A stretch of 64,000 bases of DNA from Saprospiraceae bacterium (lineage in GTDB: Bacteria; Bacteroidota; Bacteroidia; Chitinophagales; Saprospiraceae). The DNA lies in the NCBI GenBank assembly GCA_019638455.1, contig JAHBTU010000002.1, positions 840,501 through 904,500 of the forward strand, written 5' to 3'. Position numbers and translations under genes: made by a program. This document shows positions 10,070-18,044 of this stretch, one piece after another (the stretch's first letter is position 1; every line of letters starts with the position of its first letter). The notes under the pieces are model-generated. The model was given only the letters and a program-made list of their open reading frames with translations, did not search any database and was not told where the DNA came from.

Positions 10070-11146
10070 TCAACTCAGCTCCCGGCAAGCGCGATACAGG
10101 TCTTGCCAGTCGTCGCGTTTTTTCACCACTGTTTCCAGATATTCTTGCCAGACCGCGCCGTCCGTGGCGGGGTCTTTCACGATGGCACCCACAAGGCCGG
10201 CGGCAAGGTCGTGGGCGTGAAGTTCGCCATCGCCAAAATGCACGGCGAGCGACTGCCCCTGATGTATCACCGAAATGGCCTCGGCTGTGCTCAGGGTAGC
10301 CGTCGGGCTTTTGAGCCGTTCGCGGCCATCTTCTGTTTTGCCTCCCCGAAGCTCGCGGAATATGGTGACAAGTCGCTGTATCTCGCGCACTGGTGCTGCT
10401 TCTGGGGGCAGTTCGAGGGATTTGCCTAATGCGGCCACGCGATTTTGCACGATTGTCACCTCCTCGGCCAACGTGTCGGGCAAGGGCAACACCACTGTGT
10501 TGAATCGCCGTCGCAAAGCTGCCGACAGTTCGTTCACCCCTTTGTCTCGGTCGTTGGAAGTCGCGATGAGGTTGAAGCCCTGATGCGCTTGCACTTCCGT
10601 GTTGAGTTCGGCCACAGGCATCGTTTTTTCGGAGAGCAGGGTGATGAGGGTGTCTTGCACGTCGGCGGGGATGCGTGTTAATTCTTCCACGCGCACCAAC
10701 TTGCCTTTGCGCATGGCTGCCATGACTGGGCTGGCGACGAGTGCCTGCTCCGAAGGGCCTTCGGCGAGCAAGCGTGCGTAGTTCCAGCCGTAGCGGAGTG
10801 CTTCCTCGTTAAGCCCCGCGGTGCCTTGCACGAGCAGCGTGCTATCGCCACTGATGGCAGCGGCAAGGTGTTCGCTGACCCAAGTCTTGGCAGTGCCGGG
10901 CACACCGAGCAAGAGCAAGGCGCGGTCGGTGGCAAGTGTGGCCACAGCGATTTCGATAAGACGGCGGCGCCCATAGTATTTTGGCTCGATGCGCACGTCG
11001 CCAGCCTGCCCGCCCAGCAGGTAGGTGACGACAGCCCAAGGGGAGAGCTGCCAGTTGGTCGGGCGAGGGCGGTCGTCGTGAGCCGCAAGGGCGGCCAGTT
11101 CGTGGGCGTAGGCCTGTTCGGCGTGCGGACGTATGATAGGCGACAT
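10070..11146 (-). CDS. MoxR-family AAA+ ATPase
   Basis: A 358-residue AAA+ protein of the MoxR/AAA_5 type; such ATPases act as chaperones that load metal cofactors or remodel protein complexes. Walker A is GVPGTAKT at residues 81-88. The Walker B position reads VRVEELTRIP (Glu-Glu instead of Asp-Glu), sensor 1 is NLIATSND, and an arginine-finger region reads ALRRRF. A C-terminal helical lid follows. MoxR genes are usually next to a von Willebrand factor A-domain gene. None is adjacent here: the gene converges with lspA and is divergent from a MORN-repeat lipoprotein-like gene. It may therefore act with partners encoded elsewhere. Confidence 0.88.
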   Translation of the reverse strand: MSPIIRPHAEQAYAHELAALAAHDDRPRPTNWQLSPWAVVTYLLGGQAGDVRIEPKYYGRRRLIEIAVATLATDRALLLLGVPGTAKTWVSEHLAAAISGDSTLLVQGTAGLNEEALRYGWNYARLLAEGPSEQALVASPVMAAMRKGKLVRVEELTRIPADVQDTLITLLSEKTMPVAELNTEVQAHQGFNLIATSNDRDKGVNELSAALRRRFNTVVLPLPDTLAEEVTIVQNRVAALGKSLELPPEAAPVREIQRLVTIFRELRGGKTEDGRERLKSPTATLSTAEAISVIHQGQSLAVHFGDGELHAHDLAAGLVGAIVKDPATDGAVWQEYLETVVKKRDDWQDLYRACRELS

Positions 11147-11160
11147 GGGTTAGAGGTTTC

Positions 11161-11249
11161 TGCCCGCCCGGGTGAACATCTGCTCGGACGGGGTTTGAAG
11201 GTTTGTGGTTTGAAGCCCGCCCGGCCAAGCAGAGCGGACGGGGTTTGGC
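11161..11249 (+). repeat. GC-rich dispersed short repeat, two degenerate copies
   Basis: Two neighbouring copies of a GC-rich module lie upstream of the MORN-repeat gene. Each starts GCCCGCCCGG and ends CGGACGGGGTTTG, with a different middle (11161-11200 and about 11216-11249). Similar sequence (GGCCAAGCGGAGCGGACGGAGTTTGG) occurs near 50125-50152, and a reverse-complement version lies at about 13143-13170. All copies are intergenic. Confidence 0.5.
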
Positions 11250-11328
11250 AAAAAATCGCAGAGGCAGGCAGCCTGAACGAGACTTTTGTCGTCAACCCGT
11301 ACGTTTGTGCGGCAAAACTAATTTTTCC

Positions 11329-11946
11329 ATGCAAATCACTCGATTATCACTTTTGGCGCTATTCGGATTTTTGGCGCTTTTCTCTTCTTTTTGCAAAAAC
11401 AACCCTGTGGAAACGGTGGAAAGCCGCGACAAAGAGGGCCAATTGGAACGCTGGCAACGCCGGAAGCAGGATTTTGCCAAAGAAGGTCTTTACCAGCGTT
11501 TTTCTGCCAATGGGCAACTGCTCGAAGAGGCTCGCTACACCAACGACACGCTGGATGGCGAGCGAAAATTTTATTTTCCCAATGGCAAAACAGAAGCTGT
11601 GGAGCATTTTCGCAGGGGGCAATATCACGGCAAGTATCAAAGATTCTACGAGAGCGGCCAGCTATACGTCGAGCAGGAGTTCGTGGATGGCGCGATGCAG
11701 GGGCTGAGTATTGTCTATTATCCGAACGGTGCCATCAAAGAAAAAGTAACGATTCGCAACAACACAGAGGATGGCCCTTTCTGGGAATACTGGGAAAATG
11801 GCAACTTAAAGGCAGAGGGTATCTATGTCGTTTTTGAGGATGAACCATTGGAGCATGGCGAGCTCAAAGAATACGACGAGAGCGGCGAACTGATTCGAAT
11901 CGCTCAATGCGACAAAGGTGTCTGCCTGACTACTTGGAAAAAATAG
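11329..11946 (+). CDS. MORN-variant (YwqK-like) repeat protein, exported
   Basis: A 205-residue protein. The start at 11329 is chosen because it opens with a hydrophobic signal sequence (MQITRLSLLALFGFLALFSS) that ends near a cysteine; the residue before the Cys is Phe, so lipidation is doubtful. The rest consists of about five MORN_2-type units with the pattern YY.NG..K.E..., for example FSANGQLLEEARY, FPNGKTEAVEHF, YESGQLYVEQEF, YPNGAIKEKVTI and WENGNLKAEGIY. These match the 'YwqK family antitoxin' annotation, a label that says little about function in Bacteroidota. No toxin partner is visible. It is likely an envelope protein of unknown role. Confidence 0.75.
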   Translation: MQITRLSLLALFGFLALFSSFCKNNPVETVESRDKEGQLERWQRRKQDFAKEGLYQRFSANGQLLEEARYTNDTLDGERKFYFPNGKTEAVEHFRRGQYHGKYQRFYESGQLYVEQEFVDGAMQGLSIVYYPNGAIKEKVTIRNNTEDGPFWEYWENGNLKAEGIYVVFEDEPLEHGELKEYDESGELIRIAQCDKGVCLTTWKK

Positions 11947-12054
11947 GCGTGATGACGAAGTCATCTCACAGGCCATTTCGTCATTGGCAATGAGCAATTT
12001 TCAATGACTCATGAGATGCCGTCATCCGCACAACGAACACACAACAATACGACC

Positions 12055-13122
12055 ATGCATACATTTTTACGGATAATCGCCGCAGTCCTGTTGCTTTTTG
12101 CTCTTGGTTCTTGGCATCGTGCAAGTGCCCAAATCACAGGTGGTCAACAGGTGTTTTCATTTCTGAAACTTTCTCCCTCGGCCCGCATCACGGCATTGGG
12201 CGGAATGCAAATCGCGGTGAAGGACGACGACTTGGCTTTCGCGGCGGCCAACCCCGCCGCGCTGAACGCGGCCATGGATGGCCGCATCACCTTCCAGCAC
12301 AACTTCTTTTTGTCCGATATTCAGCACGGCTATGTCGCTTATGCCAACGACCTGAAGAAAATTGGCTTCACGGTGCATGGAGGCATCCAATATGTGGGCT
12401 ATGGCGACATTCCGCTGGCCGACGAATATGGCAACAGATTGGGCGGCAATGTGCAGGCCTCTGAGACGGCGCTGACACTCGGCGCGGCGCGTCCACTCAC
12501 CGACCGCCTATCCTTGGGCCTGAACGTCCGCATGGGCTTCTCCACCCTCGACATCTACAAGTCCTCCGCCCTCGTGGCCGATGCCGGTATGCTGTATGCC
12601 GACACAGCCCGGCGCTTCACAGCCGCGCTGGTACTGCGCAATGCAGGCACTCAACTTTCCACTTACAACGGTAATCGGGAAGACTTGCCATTCGATGTTC
12701 AAATCGGCATTACCAAGCGTTTTAGATACTTGCCTTTTCGCTTTGGCATCATCGCCCATCACCTCCACCAGTGGGAAATACGCTACGACGACCCCAATTT
12801 TCAGGACGATGGCACCCTCATTTTTGGCGGCAGCCCCACAGCGGGCGTGAGCAACAATGGTGTGGACAATTTTTTTCGACACCTTATTTTTAATGGGGAA
12901 TTTTTGCTGGGGCGCAACGAATCGTTCCAGCTGCGATTTAGCTACAATCATCTCCGTAAGAAAGAGTTGTCGGTGCGCAACTACCGGAGCCTCGCAGGGT
13001 TTTCCGGCGGCGTGGGCATCAAAGTCAGCCGTTTCCGCATTGACTTCGGTTATGGAGCCTACCACCTCGCGGGCGGTGTGGTGCATTTTGGCCTAAACAC
13101 CAATTTAAAGGAGTTTTTTTAA
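12055..13122 (+). CDS. porQ: PorQ, T9SS outer-membrane protein
   Basis: PorQ is a FadL-like outer-membrane barrel of the type IX secretion attachment complex. The start at 12055 is preferred over an in-frame ATG at 12004 because it begins the signal peptide (MHTFLRIIAAVLLLFALGSWHRASAQ). The mature protein opens with GGQQVFSFLKLSPSARITALGG and AAANPAALN, hallmark segments of PorQ/PorV proteins. Repeated amphipathic strands then run to the C-terminal Phe-Phe. The 355-residue length fits the family. Together with sprA and the PorG-like gene nearby, it indicates a complete T9SS in this organism. Confidence 0.9.
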   Translation: MHTFLRIIAAVLLLFALGSWHRASAQITGGQQVFSFLKLSPSARITALGGMQIAVKDDDLAFAAANPAALNAAMDGRITFQHNFFLSDIQHGYVAYANDLKKIGFTVHGGIQYVGYGDIPLADEYGNRLGGNVQASETALTLGAARPLTDRLSLGLNVRMGFSTLDIYKSSALVADAGMLYADTARRFTAALVLRNAGTQLSTYNGNREDLPFDVQIGITKRFRYLPFRFGIIAHHLHQWEIRYDDPNFQDDGTLIFGGSPTAGVSNNGVDNFFRHLIFNGEFLLGRNESFQLRFSYNHLRKKELSVRNYRSLAGFSGGVGIKVSRFRIDFGYGAYHLAGGVVHFGLNTNLKEFF

Positions 13123-13142
13123 AACCCATCCGAGCGAGCAGC

Positions 13143-13170
13143 CCCCCGCCCGCTCCGCTTTGGCCGGGCA
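13143..13170 (-). repeat. GC-rich dispersed short repeat, reverse copy
   Basis: In the 61-bp space between convergent porQ and the permease gene, the minus strand reads TGCCCGGCCAAAGCGGAGC followed by GGGCGGGG. It resembles the module at 11216-11249 and 50125-50152. Confidence 0.4.
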
Positions 13171-13183
13171 AGCACAAAAAACC

Positions 13184-13942
13184 TCAGCCCGTCAGCAACA
13201 CCGCAATCAGGTAGTCCGCCAACAGGATGAGTATGTCGCTAAATACCACCGCACGGGTGCTGGCTTGGCCGAGCTCGACGCTCCCGCCTTTCACATAGTA
13301 GCCTTGATAGCAGGAAACACTTGTAAGGATGAATGCAAACACCACCGATTTCACATACATCATGAACACATTGTACGGCACAAAGAAAGAGCGTACCCCT
13401 TGAATGTATTCGGCATCGGTGATCAGGCCCGTTGGGACGCTCGCCAAATACCCGCCGATGATAGCCACAAACGCCGAAAAAGTAACCAACAGGGGAATGA
13501 CAACCACCGCCGCGAACAACTTGGGGGTGATGAGATAAGCAGCGGTGTTCACGCCCATCACCTCCATGGCATCTATGTGTTCTTTCTGGCGCATCCCGCC
13601 GATTTCCGCAGCCATGTTGGAACCCACCTTGCCCGCCAAGACCAGACAGGTGATGGTGGGCGACAACTCTATGAGCGCCAAATCGCGCACGATATAGCCA
13701 ATGTAATAGCGTGGCACCAGCTGACCATCCAACTGATAGGCAAACTGAACCGCTGCCACTGCCCCGATAAAAACGGAAATAAGGCACACGATGATGAGCG
13801 AACCGACACCGATATCATTCATTTGCCGTGCGGTCTCCTTCCAATACATCGAAAGCTTTTCAGGGCGGCCAAATGCTTGCTTCATCATCAGCAGGTAGCG
13901 CCCCAGATGATGCAGATAGTTGTATCTTGAGAGAAAATCCAT
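13184..13942 (-). CDS. mlaE: MlaE-family lipid ABC transporter permease
   Basis: A 252-residue inner-membrane permease of the MlaE type, which moves phospholipids between the membranes together with an MlaF ATPase and an MCE protein. The signature region VLAGKVGSNMAAEIGGM, followed by QKEHIDAMEVMGVN near residues 100-135, is the conserved cytoplasmic loop of the family. About five hydrophobic segments flank it. No ATPase or MCE gene is adjacent, so the partners must be encoded elsewhere or outside the window. The start at 13942 fits the family's N-terminal amphipathic helix. Confidence 0.9.
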   Translation of the reverse strand: MDFLSRYNYLHHLGRYLLMMKQAFGRPEKLSMYWKETARQMNDIGVGSLIIVCLISVFIGAVAAVQFAYQLDGQLVPRYYIGYIVRDLALIELSPTITCLVLAGKVGSNMAAEIGGMRQKEHIDAMEVMGVNTAAYLITPKLFAAVVVIPLLVTFSAFVAIIGGYLASVPTGLITDAEYIQGVRSFFVPYNVFMMYVKSVVFAFILTSVSCYQGYYVKGGSVELGQASTRAVVFSDILILLADYLIAVLLTG

Positions 13943-14128
13943 ATTTGCGGCTCGAATGGGCTGCGACTTGCGGGCAGGTTGCCCAAAGGCGGTTTTTTAA
14001 AAATCCTTGAAGCAAGGAATCGGGTTCAAAGGTTCAAGTTTTTTCAAACTTTGGGGCAAAAAAATTGTCCTGCAAACACGGCTGCCCGCCAACCAATATC
14101 AATAACCAGTTGCTCATCTCCCACGTTT

Positions 14129-14836
14129 ATGAACAAAACCGCTGTTGTCACAGGTGCCACCAAAGGCTTGGGGCGTGCCATCGCCGAGATTTTTGCCGAA
14201 CAGGGCTTCGACCTCTGCGTCTGCGCACGCACGGAGACCGACTTGGATGCCATGCAAGCAGAGTGGAAAACCCGTTTCCCCCAAACAAAGCTCCATATCT
14301 ACCCTGCCGACGTAGGGAAAAAATCAGAAGTGCAAGAGTTCGCCCGTTTCGTTCAAAGCACCTGGCAACACCTCGACGTGCTGGTGAACAACGCTGGCAT
14401 ATACCTGCCCGGCGGCGTGGCCGACGAGCGCGAAGGCTCTTTGGAAACGCTGCTGGAGACCAACCTTTTTAGTGCCTATCATCTCACGCGGGCCTTGCTT
14501 CCGGCCATGCTGTCGCACCGCAGTGGCCACATCTTCAATATGTGCAGCATCGCCAGTCTAATGGCCTACCCAAACGGCGGCGCTTACACCATCTCGAAAT
14601 TTGCCCTGCTCGGCTTTTCCAAATGCCTGCGCGAAGAGATGAAAACCAGGGGAGTCAAAGTGACAGCCATCCTGCCCGGCGCCACTTGGTCGGACTCTTG
14701 GCGCGGCGCGGATTTCCCCGAAAAGCGCCTCATGGAAGCAACCGACATTGCCAAAGCTGTATGGGGCTGCTATAATCTGAGCGACACGGCAGTGGTGGAG
14801 GAATTGTTGATACGCCCCCAATTGGGCGACCTGTGA
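14129..14836 (+). CDS. Short-chain dehydrogenase/reductase
   Basis: A 235-residue classical SDR oxidoreductase. The start at 14129 puts the Rossmann motif at the extreme N-terminus (MNKTAVVTGATKGLGRA; TGxxxGxG). NNAG lies near residue 90, the catalytic Ser is in CSIAS, and the Tyr/Lys pair is in GAYTISK. After the active site comes ILPGATWSDSW, a Pro-Gly loop typical of SDRs that shapes substrate binding. The substrate cannot be read from the sequence. The gene is divergent from mlaE and converges, with a 6-bp gap, on the PorG-like gene. Confidence 0.9.
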   Translation: MNKTAVVTGATKGLGRAIAEIFAEQGFDLCVCARTETDLDAMQAEWKTRFPQTKLHIYPADVGKKSEVQEFARFVQSTWQHLDVLVNNAGIYLPGGVADEREGSLETLLETNLFSAYHLTRALLPAMLSHRSGHIFNMCSIASLMAYPNGGAYTISKFALLGFSKCLREEMKTRGVKVTAILPGATWSDSWRGADFPEKRLMEATDIAKAVWGCYNLSDTAVVEELLIRPQLGDL

Positions 14837-14842
14837 ATCTTT

Positions 14843-15658
14843 TTACCGCAAAAACTCCGGGCAACGAATGTCGCCAAAATAGTACATCATCCCGATGGTG
14901 AGGAAGGCATACATATCGTTGCTCTTCCCATTGCCGCGCTGGCGACCGGGTTGCCCGATTTTGGGTTCCAGCGAGCGGTCGGCCAATTGGGCAGCGATTT
15001 CGCCGCGCTGCGCACGGATGTCGCGGATGTCGGCGTAAGTCCCGCTCACATCATCGAGATAGTCGGTGAAAAGTTTGCGCCCGCTCAACTCGATGTTGAG
15101 GCTCCACCGGTACGACAGGTCCATCTTGAAACCGAACCCGTAGGCAAGCGCACCCTGTGTGGTGTTGTACTCCTCGCCGCGAAACTGCCCTTCCGTGCCC
15201 ATTTTGGTCAAATCATAGCGTTGTCCGTCCAACTCGGCGCGAGGGTTGAAATAAAACATCGTGATGCCGGCGAACAAATAAGGCGTGTAGAAAAAATCTC
15301 TGTGACCGTGAATGTAAGGCATGAAGTTGAACTCGAACTGAGCCGTGCCATCAATCAAAATACTCTCGAAAGAAAGATTGCGCCGACGCTCAAACTCGTT
15401 TTTGGAATCGGCATCGAAGGCGCTGATTTTACCATAGGTGAACCCCAGCCGTGCCGCAAGTCGGTCGTTGAAATTGTAGCGTGCGCCAAAACCACCCGAC
15501 AAGTGGGGCCGATTGACGCGCCAGTTAGTGTTCAAATCGCCAAAATAATTGGAAACGCCAACCCATCCACCCACCTCCGTGCCGCGCATCTGTGCGAAAG
15601 AAAATTGGCTGGTCAGAATAAGTCCGCCCAAGAGCGCCCAAAATCGAATGTGCTTCAT
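14843..15658 (-). CDS. DUF6089/PorG-like outer-membrane barrel
   Basis: A 272-residue outer-membrane protein. The start at 15658 begins with a signal peptide (MKHIRFWALLGGLILTSQFSFAQ). The mature N-terminus (GTEVGGWVGVSNYFGDLN) and the following barrel strands match the DUF6089 family, which includes PorG, a T9SS assembly component of Porphyromonas. The periplasm-facing loops carry NPRAELDGQRYDL and LFTDYLDDVSGTYAD, both common in this family. An Arg/Gly-rich stretch (GQPGRQRGNGKS) precedes the last strand. The DUF6089 assignment is strong. A direct PorG role is inferred from the presence of sprA and porQ nearby. Confidence 0.8.
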   Translation of the reverse strand: MKHIRFWALLGGLILTSQFSFAQMRGTEVGGWVGVSNYFGDLNTNWRVNRPHLSGGFGARYNFNDRLAARLGFTYGKISAFDADSKNEFERRRNLSFESILIDGTAQFEFNFMPYIHGHRDFFYTPYLFAGITMFYFNPRAELDGQRYDLTKMGTEGQFRGEEYNTTQGALAYGFGFKMDLSYRWSLNIELSGRKLFTDYLDDVSGTYADIRDIRAQRGEIAAQLADRSLEPKIGQPGRQRGNGKSNDMYAFLTIGMMYYFGDIRCPEFLR

Positions 15659-16045
15659 GTTCAAAAGAATATACAGGGAAATACCCTCGAAAATCAATTT
15701 TTGAGTAAAAAATCAAGGACATTTCGGGGAACGTCCGCAAAAGTAGCGCGATTTTATGGTTTGTCGCCATCGCCCGCCAAAAACGTGCGACAGACAGACT
15801 TCGTATGGGTAGGAGAAAGTTTAAAAGGCGCAGCGAGCTGATTGGGTTGGCAGAATGTTCATGCTCTCCGTGACTTTGTGGCACCCACGCGCAGTCGCGG
15901 AGAACCACCTATTCCGGGGTGCTCAATTATCAAATGATGCCTCGATTCGTTAGGATTTGACAGTTCACCCTGATTGATGACCTTAATTTTGAACAGATGG
16001 CGCTTTTAGCCATGCCCACGACTTGGCGGCGCGAAGTATATCGCA
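15659..16045. other. Intergenic region without a recognised gene
   Basis: 387 bp between two minus-strand genes. It contains only short frames that look like chance and no strong hairpin. It must hold the promoter for the PorG-like gene at its left side. I see no RNA gene or repeat in it. Confidence 0.5.
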
Positions 16046-16906
16046 TCACCCACCCCCCACCTTCCGATACAGACCTACCGACACCGATGGCGCGGCCAAT
16101 GCATTGGTGCCGACAAACGCGCCAGCGACAAGGGCGCTTACCCCCCATTTCCCTTTATGCTCCCAAGCAAGGCCAAGCTGTGGAGATACATACTCCACAT
16201 TATTGGCGAAAAGGCCGTTCGTGGTGCCATCGGGATTACCGTTAAAAAAGGATTTGACCCCCGCGAGTTTGGCCGAGGCCAAGAGCCTGCTCTGCACCAG
16301 CCAATAACCTGCCTCGACTTGGTAGCGAAACTCTTCGGAAAAACCTTTCGTGCGATGATTGATGCCCGCGAAGCCATTGGTGTACCAACGAGCAGCGCCG
16401 TAGCCCCACTCGACGCGGAGTTGTTGGTTCCACTCGCCGTCGCCCGTGTAGAGCAAGTCAGGGTTCGTGTAGTCGCCGCTGGGGATGCCGAGCCAAGCCG
16501 AGCCGCTCAGCACGAAACCGCCTTTTTTCAAAAAACCGTAGCGAATACCAAGGTCAACATCGCCGAAAGCCGTGTTTTCCAACCCCGGTTGCAGCACCTC
16601 GCCCGTAATCGCGCCTACGCCTTCGTTCACCGTGTTGCGCACCAAAAACGGAACGTACCCGATGGCAGTCAATTTGTTCGTAAGGCCATATTCGCCATAA
16701 AAAGCGGTAGTATAGTTGCCCAGCAAAGTGCGAGAGCCGTTGAGGTCGTAGATGTTGCCATCGGGGCCGAAATAACTGCGAGCGCGGATGAAGGAAAAAT
16801 CGAGTTTGAAAAAACCGTGACCTTTGGGCTGCGGCCAGCCATTGGCAAACATAGGCGCGGCAGCGAGCAAAAAGAATGCGACAAGTGCGATAGTCTTATT
16901 TTTCAT
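16046..16906 (-). CDS. Outer-membrane beta-barrel protein, function unknown
   Basis: A 286-residue protein. The start at 16906 opens a signal peptide (MKNKTIALVAFFLLAAAPMFANG). The rest alternates polar and hydrophobic residues with many Gly and aromatic girdle residues, typical of a 10-14-strand barrel; segments such as NKLTAIGYVPFLVRN, FGDVDLGIRYGFLKKGGF and SGSAWLGIPSGDY resemble 'transporter' or phenol-degradation MetA-like barrels. It ends in VSVGLYRKVGGG without a final aromatic residue. The upstream minus-strand gene encodes a DM13-domain lipoprotein, separated by 85 bp that hold a palindrome, so the two may form an operon. The substrate is unknown. Confidence 0.7.
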   Translation of the reverse strand: MKNKTIALVAFFLLAAAPMFANGWPQPKGHGFFKLDFSFIRARSYFGPDGNIYDLNGSRTLLGNYTTAFYGEYGLTNKLTAIGYVPFLVRNTVNEGVGAITGEVLQPGLENTAFGDVDLGIRYGFLKKGGFVLSGSAWLGIPSGDYTNPDLLYTGDGEWNQQLRVEWGYGAARWYTNGFAGINHRTKGFSEEFRYQVEAGYWLVQSRLLASAKLAGVKSFFNGNPDGTTNGLFANNVEYVSPQLGLAWEHKGKWGVSALVAGAFVGTNALAAPSVSVGLYRKVGGG

Positions 16907-16952
16907 GTCTCTTTGACAGGATTTACGAGATTTACAGAATAAGGTGGGTGAG

Positions 16953-16985
16953 ACGTTTACGAAACTTTCAAAGTTTCGCAAACGT
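16953..16985. repeat. 33-bp palindrome shared with 24360-24392
   Basis: ACGTTTACGAAACTTT-C-AAAGTTTCGCAAACGT: 16-bp arms around a single C with one mismatch. It lies just after the stop of the DM13 lipoprotein gene and ahead of the barrel gene. A near-identical perfect palindrome lies in the sigma/anti-sigma intergenic region at 24360-24392. There is no U-tract, so it may be a protein-binding site or an RNA-processing hairpin rather than a terminator. Confidence 0.7.
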
Positions 16986-16991
16986 GGATTC

Positions 16992-17930
16992 CTAATTGCC
17001 AAGCTGCGCCGTGCCAAAACGCACGTTGAAAGGGATGCAGTAAATCACCACATAGTTGAAGTCAGTAAGCCCCACGCCCGCGGGCACGGTGTATTCCTGT
17101 GCGCCGCTGTTGCTGAGCAGGTTGGCGAGTTTCAGGCTATTTTGCGAGTTCAGCGAGCCGGAGGCTGTTTTTGCCAAATAAACGCCGAGCTGTGGGCCGT
17201 TAGATGATTGGAAATCGCTGCCGAGCAAAAGTCGAAGCCCTGTGCCGGTTTGTTGCAAGGTGGCTGTTCCTTTCACCGAGTATCCCATGTTGCCCGAAAA
17301 AGTGCCGCTGCGCGAAGCACCTCCGGCAGGTGTCACTTGGAACGTAACGGGCAGGCTCTTCACTCCGTTGACGGAAGCCGTTACTGCCGATGTCCCCTCG
17401 CTTTTCCCGGTGGCGATGCCGCTTGCGCTGACGGTCAGCACCGCGAGGTTGGCGCTCGTCCAGTTCACGTTGGGCGAGGGCAGTTCTTGGTTCGCGGCAT
17501 TGTAGGCTTTGGCGCTCAGTTGGAGATTGGCACCCACGCCGAGAGAGGTCTGGGCGGTAGTGATGACCACTTTTGCCACCGAATTGTCGTTGACCGCGAC
17601 GGTCACAAGCACAGAATCAGCCAACCCGCCCGGAGCTGTGGCGACGGCCCATGCCTGACCAGCGGCAACGGCGGTCACCAAGCCCGCAGCACCGACCGAA
17701 GCCACCGCCGGGGCCGAAGAGTGCCACTCCACAAGCGCAGATTGGTTTTCGCCCAACTCATTGACGTAGGTACCCGTCAACTGGCGGGTCTGCCCGATGG
17801 AAAGCGAAATGGCAGCGGGTTCGACGCGGAGCGTTGGCTCCAAAATTTCTGGGATAATTTCGGTTTTGACACAAGCGCCCAAAGCAAGCACTGCCAAAAG
17901 CGAGAGGAGGAATTTGTTCCGATGGTTCAT
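16992..17930 (-). CDS. Lipoprotein with Ig-like (Big_2) and DM13 domains
   Basis: A 312-residue lipoprotein. The start at 17930 gives a type II signal peptide ending LALGAC. Two bacterial Ig-like Big_2 domains follow (about 40-130 and 130-215), each with the V.WTS.....A.VS..G..TA pattern. The C-terminal third (SRSGTFSGNMGYSVKG ... SSNGPQLGVYLA ... NYVVIYCIPFNVRFGTAQL) matches the DM13 domain, found in animal adhesion/redox proteins and in bacterial lipoproteins, with its conserved Cys in the VVIYC motif. DM13 has been proposed to take part in electron transfer; that role is a prediction for the family. It is probably anchored in the outer membrane and co-transcribed with the barrel gene at 16046-16906. 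Confidence 0.82.
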   Translation of the reverse strand: MNHRNKFLLSLLAVLALGACVKTEIIPEILEPTLRVEPAAISLSIGQTRQLTGTYVNELGENQSALVEWHSSAPAVASVGAAGLVTAVAAGQAWAVATAPGGLADSVLVTVAVNDNSVAKVVITTAQTSLGVGANLQLSAKAYNAANQELPSPNVNWTSANLAVLTVSASGIATGKSEGTSAVTASVNGVKSLPVTFQVTPAGGASRSGTFSGNMGYSVKGTATLQQTGTGLRLLLGSDFQSSNGPQLGVYLAKTASGSLNSQNSLKLANLLSNSGAQEYTVPAGVGLTDFNYVVIYCIPFNVRFGTAQLGN

Positions 17931-18044
17931 ACCTGTCGTTTTTTTGTTTTTGAAAATGACGACGGTAGAACTTTCAAAATTGGGAAAACGTGGCGCGACG
18001 GGGCCTAAAGCCAAGTGACTTGTCGGGGTGGGGACAAACAGAGC

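Noticed and set aside
11329..11946. Antitoxin of a toxin-antitoxin pair
   Set aside because: The family label 'YwqK antitoxin' fits, but the product is exported and no toxin gene is adjacent, so I call it only a MORN-repeat envelope protein.
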